Origin: Flavobacteriaceae bacterium
GTDB lineage: Bacteria; Bacteroidota; Bacteroidia; Flavobacteriales; Flavobacteriaceae
Assembly: GCA_029238555.1 (NCBI GenBank)
Contig: JAQWFV010000133.1
Coordinates: 1 to 12,496 of the forward strand
Length of the DNA stretch: 12,496 nt
Direction of reading: 5' to 3'
A program made the translations under genes and the position numbers. Of this stretch, positions 8,043-12,496 are shown piece after piece. The notes under the pieces were generated by a model. That model saw nothing but the letters and a program-made list of their open reading frames with translations, was not told the DNA's origin and did not search any database. Within the stretch, counting starts at the first letter, position 1; every line of letters starts with the position of its first letter.

Positions 8043-9629
8043 ATGAAAATAAACAAAATAATAGCCGTTATTATGATTGGTTTGGTTTCCTTCACCTCGT
8101 GTGAGACCATGGAACTGGAACTGACAGATAACCCAAATGCACTGAGTCCAGCTCAGGCAGATGCTACATTCTTTATCAATAGTATCCAGGTAGATTTTGC
8201 TTTCTGGGTAAATACCATGGGTAGCAGAAGTGCCGCATTGACGAGAATTAACCAATTGTCAGGTAGAAACTATGCTCAAGTATACAATCCTGCTACTTTT
8301 GATGGAGTTTGGAGAAATGCTTACCAGGGCATGATGGAAGACATTCGTCTAATGAATATCTTAGCAGATGAGGCTGGATTAACGACTCACAAAGGGATGG
8401 GACAAGTATTAAAAGCCTACACCCTTGTAACTCTAGTAGACCATTTCGGTAATATCCCTTACTCAGAAGCTTTATTGGGCGCAGATAATTTAGCCCCTAA
8501 TGCAGATAGTGGAGATACTGTTTATGCCGCAGCCTTGTCTATATTAGACGACGCAGTTGCTAACTTAGGTGCTGGTGGTCCAACACCTAGTGTAGATTTC
8601 TTTTACAGCGGAGATACAGCTAAATGGATCAAAGCAGCAAATTCAATTAAAAAGAAAATTCACTACACCACTGGTAACGCAAGTGCATTTAATGCTGTGA
8701 CCAATTATATTGAGACAGAAGCAGATGACTTTCAGTTCCAATGGGGTGCTAACGAAGTACAACCAGATACCAGACACCCTTCTTACAGATCATCTTACAC
8801 CGCTACTGGTGGTGGGACTTACATGTCTAACTGGTTAATGAACACTATGCAAGTAGGGCATGGATCTACGAAAGATCCTAGAATGGCTTACTACTTCTAC
8901 AGACAGGTTTCTGCTACTCCAGGATTTGGAGGGGAAGCAGCCAACGAAGAAGTACTGGAATGTGGTTTGCAAACAGCGCCTTTCCACTATTTAGCTAGTA
9001 ATGAAGTATTCTGTGGATTAAGTGACGGATACTGGGGTAGAGATCACGGTAACAGTGATGGTATTCCACCAGATGGTTTCTTGAGAACGCTACATGGCGT
9101 TTATCCTGCAGGAGGAACTTTTGACGACAGAAGTTTTGACGGTCAAGTAAACGGAGACGGTCTTGCAGGAAAAGGTGTTACCCCTGTAATGTTGTCTTCT
9201 TGGATGGATTTCATGAATGCTTATATGAATCCTTCAGAAATGAAAGCCTCTACCTTAGCAGGTGTTAAGAAATCTATTGAAAAAGCAGATTCTCTTGGAG
9301 GACCCGCTTTAGATGCAGCAGATGTAGACGCTTATGTAGCTTTAGTAGAAGCAGATTACGATTCAGCCTCTGCTTCTGGAAAAGCAGATTTATGGGCACA
9401 AGAATACTGGATCTCTATGTGGGGTAACGGTATAGATGCTTACAACACTTACAGAAAGACAGGATTACCCTCTACGCTACAGCCTAATATTGAGCCGGAG
9501 CCAGGTGTATTCCCTCAGTTAATGTACTACCCTGCAAACTATGCAAATACCAATGCAAATGTTACGCAGAGAGCAGATCTTTCCGAGCGTCCATTCTGGA
9601 ATACAAATGGTCCTTCTAACCTTAAATAA
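8043..9629 (+). CDS. SusD/RagB-like nutrient-binding surface lipoprotein
   Basis: The 528-residue protein is the lid partner of the SusC barrel and captures substrate at the cell surface. A lipoprotein signal (1-19) ends in the lipobox FTSC, so Cys20 is lipidated. The next residues, ETMELE, are rich in acid, consistent with the surface-export signal of Bacteroidota lipoproteins. The helix-rich body carries the family hallmark VDHFGNIPYSEAL (132-144) and an upstream GVWRNAYQGMMEDIRLMNILADE helical pair. These features resemble the SusD-like_2 Pfam group (PF12771) more than classical SusD, a judgement made from memory. It sits 18 bp after the SusC-like gene, and the third lipoprotein gene follows 8 bp later, so all three should be one transcript. 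The start is preceded by an A/T-rich stretch, not a Shine-Dalgarno. Confidence 0.93.
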   Translation: MKINKIIAVIMIGLVSFTSCETMELELTDNPNALSPAQADATFFINSIQVDFAFWVNTMGSRSAALTRINQLSGRNYAQVYNPATFDGVWRNAYQGMMEDIRLMNILADEAGLTTHKGMGQVLKAYTLVTLVDHFGNIPYSEALLGADNLAPNADSGDTVYAAALSILDDAVANLGAGGPTPSVDFFYSGDTAKWIKAANSIKKKIHYTTGNASAFNAVTNYIETEADDFQFQWGANEVQPDTRHPSYRSSYTATGGGTYMSNWLMNTMQVGHGSTKDPRMAYYFYRQVSATPGFGGEAANEEVLECGLQTAPFHYLASNEVFCGLSDGYWGRDHGNSDGIPPDGFLRTLHGVYPAGGTFDDRSFDGQVNGDGLAGKGVTPVMLSSWMDFMNAYMNPSEMKASTLAGVKKSIEKADSLGGPALDAADVDAYVALVEADYDSASASGKADLWAQEYWISMWGNGIDAYNTYRKTGLPSTLQPNIEPEPGVFPQLMYYPANYANTNANVTQRADLSERPFWNTNGPSNLK

Positions 9630-9637
9630 AAAATATC

Positions 9638-10489
9638 ATGAAAAATAGAATATTAAAATTAATGACACTCTCGATAGCTATTTTTATGGTAGCTTGTCAA
9701 GAGTCTGATAATGCGATTGATAAAGTTTTTGAGGGCACTACCAATGGAGCCATCATTAGAACTGTATCGTTAAACAGTGGAGAGTTCAACAGTTATGACC
9801 TAAACTCTGCGTTTGACGTAGATATTGAGGTTCAAGATGTGGAGAACGGTGGTCTTATGGAGAAAGTAAATGTATATTTACAATTCAAAGGCAGTGAAGT
9901 TTTAGTGTCTACACTAACCGCTTCTAACTTTACCACTGGGCCTTTTGGGTTACCAAGAGCAAATGTGAGAATTACTTTATCTGAGGCAGTTGCAGCTTTA
10001 GGTTTGAGCTCAAGCCAATATACTGGTGGAGACGCTTTGCCTGTAAGACTTGAATTGGTGTTAACTGATGGTAGGGTATTTACAGATAAAGATGGATCAG
10101 GATCTTTACAAGGATCTTACTTCTCTTCACCTTATAAGTACAACACCGTGATCAAATGTATTCCTACTAGTGCAGTTGCTGGTATTTACACCATTGCAAT
10201 GATAGATTCATATGGTGATGGTTGGAATGGTGCTTCTGTAGATGTAACTATAGACGGAACTACAACATCTTATACTGTTACTTCTGCTCAAGGATCTAAT
10301 GCTTCTCATACTTTTACCATTCCAGCAGGAGCCTCTACTATGTCTTTTGCTTATACGAATGGTGCTTGGGATAGTGAAGCATCTTATACCATTACCTATA
10401 CGAAATTAGATGGTACTTCAGAACAAACTGCTTTATCTGACGGTCCTTCTTCTGCAGGAGGAACCAAGGTATTGAGTGTTTGTCAATAA
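9638..10489 (+). CDS. Two-part lipoprotein with DSYGDGWNG-motif domain, third gene of the uptake operon
   Basis: The 283-residue product has a lipoprotein signal ending in MVAC (Cys20), followed by acidic QESD, suggesting surface display. Two parts can be seen. The first (about 35-172) contains TNGAIIRTVS, VDIEVQDVENGGLMEKVNVYLQF and TTGPFGLPRANVRITLSEA. I recall this as a conserved lipoprotein module found after SusCD pairs in Flavobacteriaceae. The second (about 182-260) begins GIYTIAMIDSYGDGWNGASVDVTIDG. The Asp/Gly-rich motif at 190-198 could bind metal, and the domain looks like an all-beta sandwich. Cys174 and Cys282 flank this part and could form a disulfide. By position it resembles SusE-type surface substrate-binding proteins, though I see no clear SusE similarity. 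Function is inferred from context only. Confidence 0.85.
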   Translation: MKNRILKLMTLSIAIFMVACQESDNAIDKVFEGTTNGAIIRTVSLNSGEFNSYDLNSAFDVDIEVQDVENGGLMEKVNVYLQFKGSEVLVSTLTASNFTTGPFGLPRANVRITLSEAVAALGLSSSQYTGGDALPVRLELVLTDGRVFTDKDGSGSLQGSYFSSPYKYNTVIKCIPTSAVAGIYTIAMIDSYGDGWNGASVDVTIDGTTTSYTVTSAQGSNASHTFTIPAGASTMSFAYTNGAWDSEASYTITYTKLDGTSEQTALSDGPSSAGGTKVLSVCQ

Positions 10490-10508
10490 CATTTAATTCA
10501 TATCAATT

Positions 10509-10538
10509 AAAAAGGCCCGCAAAAGCGGGCCTTTTTTT
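10509..10538. terminator. Strong bidirectional terminator between convergent genes
   Basis: GGCCCGC (10514-10520) and GCGGGCC (10525-10531) form a perfect GC-rich 7 bp stem with an AAAA loop. Five flanking A (10509-10513) pair with the first five of seven T (10532-10538), extending it to 12 bp. The A-run on one side and T-run on the other let it work in both directions. It lies 20 bases past the lipoprotein stop and can also end transcripts of the convergent sulfotransferase-like gene. Confidence 0.93.
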
Positions 10539-10593
10539 ATGATAAAATTTTGATACAATACTATAAGATAATGGTATATCAATTATTGTGAAT

Positions 10594-12078
10594 CTACTGA
10601 ATATTTAAACGCAATAATCTAGGGTCATTCTTCAGGTAGTAATAGGGTCTCCAAAAACTTTTTCCTAAACCGTCATACTTCCAAACAACTTCCCCTTGCG
10701 CAGAAACTTCCCAATACCCATAATCACCCTCACAAATTAAAGTATTGCCATTAGGAAGCCTCTGAAGACCTGAAATTTTATCGAAATACATGTCTGAATT
10801 CGTAAAAGACCATTTAATCTCAGGAGCAATATAATTTTGCATACTATTCATTGAGAAAGTGGGTAACACCAATTCATAGGCAATTGACTGCTCTAAGTTA
10901 CTACCGTTATTATAAATTAGAAAATTCCCATAACCAGGATAATTGACAGGCACTAAAGAAGGGTGGTGATTGTTAAACAGAAACTGTTCCGCATTGGTGT
11001 TTTCAAATACTGTAGGGTTTCCAAACCGGTACACTAAGTCTCCTCCCCTATTAAATTGGCCTCCCTGATTACTGGCAGCCTCTACAGTAGAAGTACTGTG
11101 ATCAATCACCCAAACCTCAGAATAAAAATTAACGCTCATATAGATTAGATCAGTAACAGGATCATAGAAAATACCATTGGCATGCATCCAATCCCCGTTC
11201 TCTAAATCACTGTGATTAAGGTCAATTTTATTGGGAAACTCAGAGAGCTGGCCGTATAAATCATTGTCAGCTGCTGTATTTTGTATCATATGATCCCAAC
11301 TCCTCCACTGCCAGACTATTTCGTTATTTTGAGGGTTCACCTCAATTAATTTCTCCAAAAAAATATCATGACCTGGGAATTGACCAACGGCCTCCAGTTG
11401 TGATTCCGTGATTCTTTCCCAAACCATAATTATCACATGGCCATTGGGCAATTGGGTCGCATCATGGTGGGCAATTTCATTTTCGGTATTCACCTCATAA
11501 CGCCACAATTCCTTTCCGGTGTAGTCCATGAGAGAAACAACACCACCAAAACCGCCAAAAGTAATGATAGGGTCTGAAGACTTAAAACAAGCCAATAAAT
11601 CACCAGAAGGGGTTATTTCAATATCATTTCCAAAACGTTCTTCAAAAGCCCACTCTTTAAGCTTTTCACCCTCGTGATTCACCAAATACGCATTTTTTTG
11701 TCCATTTTCCATCATAAAAATATAACCGCTTTGATCTATCCCTTGCTCATTGTACACCACCACATTTTCTTCTGCAAAAGATTCCAATGGTAAAAAAACA
11801 GCTGTAGCTGAAATATTACTCTCTAATGCCAGTAATTTAGAGGGCTGCTCGCCAGTTAAACCACCCTCCCAATGGGAAAATTTATAGTTAGGTGCTGCTA
11901 CTGCAGTAATCGTGATAGTTTGTCCTGCTTTATATGGAGGGCTATCACTAAATAAAATAGTGCCTCCAATATCAGGACTAACAGCGGTGGTCACTTTTAA
12001 CGAGACCAAATCAACATCTTCATTTTTAGCACATGAAAACATTAAGAATATCAGTACATAAACAATTAGATTTCTCAT
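10594..12078 (-). CDS. Lipoprotein with InlB-like repeat and arylsulfotransferase-family beta-propeller
   Basis: The 494-residue protein starts with a lipoprotein signal ending in FSC (Cys16), followed by AKNEDVD, whose lysine-then-acid pattern fits the Bacteroidota surface-export signal. Residues about 26-96 resemble a divergent InlB B-repeat (GGTILFSDSPPYKAGQTITITA, then FSHWEGG). From about 105 onward it resembles bacterial arylsulfate sulfotransferases, which move sulfate from phenolic sulfate esters to phenols without PAPS. Family landmarks are HHDATQLPNGH (204-214), DWMHANG (296-302), VWVIDHSTST (322-331), GGDLVYRFGNP (345-355) and FNNHHPSLVP (368-377). H204/H205, H299 and H371 probably correspond to catalytic histidines of E. 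coli AssT (H252, H356, H436). Where relatives show QHNAHWI, this protein has NHHPSLV. Activity is therefore not certain. It faces the uptake operon convergently, so it is not co-transcribed with it. Confidence 0.85.
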   Translation of the reverse strand: MRNLIVYVLIFLMFSCAKNEDVDLVSLKVTTAVSPDIGGTILFSDSPPYKAGQTITITAVAAPNYKFSHWEGGLTGEQPSKLLALESNISATAVFLPLESFAEENVVVYNEQGIDQSGYIFMMENGQKNAYLVNHEGEKLKEWAFEERFGNDIEITPSGDLLACFKSSDPIITFGGFGGVVSLMDYTGKELWRYEVNTENEIAHHDATQLPNGHVIIMVWERITESQLEAVGQFPGHDIFLEKLIEVNPQNNEIVWQWRSWDHMIQNTAADNDLYGQLSEFPNKIDLNHSDLENGDWMHANGIFYDPVTDLIYMSVNFYSEVWVIDHSTSTVEAASNQGGQFNRGGDLVYRFGNPTVFENTNAEQFLFNNHHPSLVPVNYPGYGNFLIYNNGSNLEQSIAYELVLPTFSMNSMQNYIAPEIKWSFTNSDMYFDKISGLQRLPNGNTLICEGDYGYWEVSAQGEVVWKYDGLGKSFWRPYYYLKNDPRLLRLNIQ

Positions 12079-12097
12079 AAGTGAATTGATTAAAAAA

Positions 12098-12105
12098 CAA
12101 AGATA
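12098..12105 (-). promoter_or_regulatory. Probable -7 promoter box for the sulfotransferase-like gene
   Basis: On the minus strand TATCTTTG matches TAnnTTTG and lies 19 bases before the start codon, implying a leader of about a dozen bases. No clear TTTG is found at the expected -33 distance; the region there is a run of T. It is a plausible promoter on the strength of the -7 box alone. Confidence 0.45.
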
Positions 12106-12162
12106 ATCAGTAATGACCTAAAAAGATAGAAAGATTGGAAATCATAAAAAATACACATATTC

Positions 12163-12194
12163 AAAAACCCCTTGCCAAAAGCAGGGGGTTTTTT
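12163..12194. terminator. Terminator-like hairpin between divergent genes, upstream of rlmB
   Basis: The arm AAAAACCCCTTGC (12163-12175) pairs with GCAGGGGGTTTTT (12181-12193) around a CAAAA loop, a 13 bp stem with one T-G wobble. Six T occur at 12189-12194. By form it is a good intrinsic terminator usable in both directions. Its position is odd: the genes on both sides are transcribed away from it, so no obvious transcript ends here. It abuts and overlaps the -33 side of the predicted rlmB promoter. Confidence 0.75.
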
Positions 12195-12197
12195 GTT

Positions 12198-12205
12198 TAC
12201 TTTTG
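12198..12205 (+). promoter_or_regulatory. -7 promoter box directly before rlmB; leaderless start likely
   Basis: TACTTTTG matches TAnnTTTG and ends only four bases before the ATG at 12210. Transcription from such a box usually starts several bases downstream, which would place the 5' end at or very near the start codon. A TTG (12172-12174) lies 23 bases upstream, longer than the ideal spacing, and is buried in the terminator-like hairpin. Confidence 0.6.
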
Positions 12206-12209
12206 CATC

Positions 12210-12496
12210 ATGGAGAAACAAACGTATATATACGGCATTAGAGCTGTTATTGAAGCCATTGAAGCCAAAGAGACCTTAGATAAGATATTTATCCAAAAAG
12301 GACTACAAGGAGACTTGATTAAGGCCCTAGAAAACCTGATTAGAAAGCAGGGTTTAAACACTTCTTATGTGCCCGTAGAAAAGCTAGACCGATTGGCCAA
12401 GCAACACAACAACCACCAAGGAGTTGTAGCGAGTATTTCTCCCATAGAATTTCATGAACTCGATCCTTTTGTAGAAAGTGTTTTAGAAACAAAAGA
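12210..12496 (+). CDS. rlmB: TrmH/RlmB-family 23S rRNA 2'-O-methyltransferase, N-terminal part (cut by window edge)
   Basis: Ninety-five codons are open from ATG to the window end with no stop. They show the N-terminal substrate-binding domain of SpoU/TrmH methyltransferases: YIYGIRAVIEAIEAKETLDKIFIQ at the start, then LIRKQGLNTSYVPVEKLDRLAKQHNNHQGVVASIS. The paired YGIRAV...(N/H)HQGVVA landmarks are typical of RlmB-type enzymes, which methylate the ribose of a guanosine in the 23S rRNA P-loop (G2251 in E. coli). The knotted catalytic SPOUT domain lies beyond the window, so specificity cannot be confirmed; another TrmH-type 2'-O-methyltransferase remains possible. It is divergent from the sulfotransferase-like gene, with 131 bp between the two starts, and appears to be transcribed from its own promoter. 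Confidence 0.85.
   Translation, partial: MEKQTYIYGIRAVIEAIEAKETLDKIFIQKGLQGDLIKALENLIRKQGLNTSYVPVEKLDRLAKQHNNHQGVVASISPIEFHELDPFVESVLETK

Noticed and set aside
7971..8255. Minus-strand open frame of 94 codons across the SusC-SusD junction
   Set aside because: It spans the end of one real gene and the signal peptide of the next, and its product resembles nothing; a chance frame.
10546..10593. Imperfect TGATA/TATCA inverted repeat between the convergent genes
   Set aside because: Only five bases pair around a long loop, next to a much stronger terminator; no support for function.
1..12496. tRNA or rRNA genes, CRISPR arrays, insertion sequences, prophage or defence genes
   Set aside because: Reading both strands I found no cloverleaf-like tRNA sequences, regularly spaced repeats, transposase or integrase motifs, or known defence domains.

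Overview
The window looks like a chromosomal segment from a member of the Bacteroidota, most likely family Flavobacteriaceae. Four things point there: the AT-rich sequence; the gene order rpsL-rpsG-fusA-rpsJ-rplC with no tuf gene; Bacteroidota-type promoter boxes (TTTG / TAnnTTTG) with no clear Shine-Dalgarno sequences; and a SusC/SusD outer-membrane uptake pair. The genus cannot be told from the sequence alone.

Layout. Positions 1-3523 (minus strand) hold a ribosomal protein and translation-factor operon: rpsL, rpsG, fusA, rpsJ and the first ten codons of rplC. The first four are tightly spaced (6-19 bp gaps). A 171 bp gap with several hairpins, one resembling an intrinsic terminator, separates rpsJ from rplC. 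A textbook Bacteroidota promoter lies just upstream of rpsL. Positions 3797-4543 (plus) encode an uncharacterised secreted protein with its own terminator. Positions 4785-10489 (plus) form a three-gene outer-membrane uptake operon: a SusC/RagA TonB-dependent transporter, a SusD/RagB-like surface lipoprotein, and a third two-part lipoprotein carrying a DSYGDGWNG motif. A strong bidirectional terminator (10509-10538) closes it. Positions 10594-12078 (minus, convergent) encode a lipoprotein with an InlB-like repeat domain followed by an arylsulfotransferase-family beta-propeller. From 12210 to the window end (plus) is the start of an rlmB-type 23S rRNA 2'-O-methyltransferase gene, which appears to be transcribed leaderless or nearly so.

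How the genes work together. The ribosomal cluster is housekeeping. In the SusC/SusD locus the third lipoprotein sits where surface substrate-binding proteins usually lie, so the three products probably form one TonB-energised import complex. No glycoside hydrolase, polysaccharide lyase, sulfatase, peptidase, sigma/anti-sigma pair or other regulator is present, so the substrate cannot be assigned. The neighbouring sulfotransferase-like lipoprotein may or may not be functionally linked.

I found no mobile element, CRISPR array, tRNA or rRNA, and nothing that clearly amounts to a new defence or mobile system. The points most worth a second look are the hairpin-rich rpsJ-rplC spacer, the third lipoprotein of the uptake operon, the sulfotransferase-like lipoprotein, and a terminator-like hairpin lying upstream of both genes of a divergent pair.
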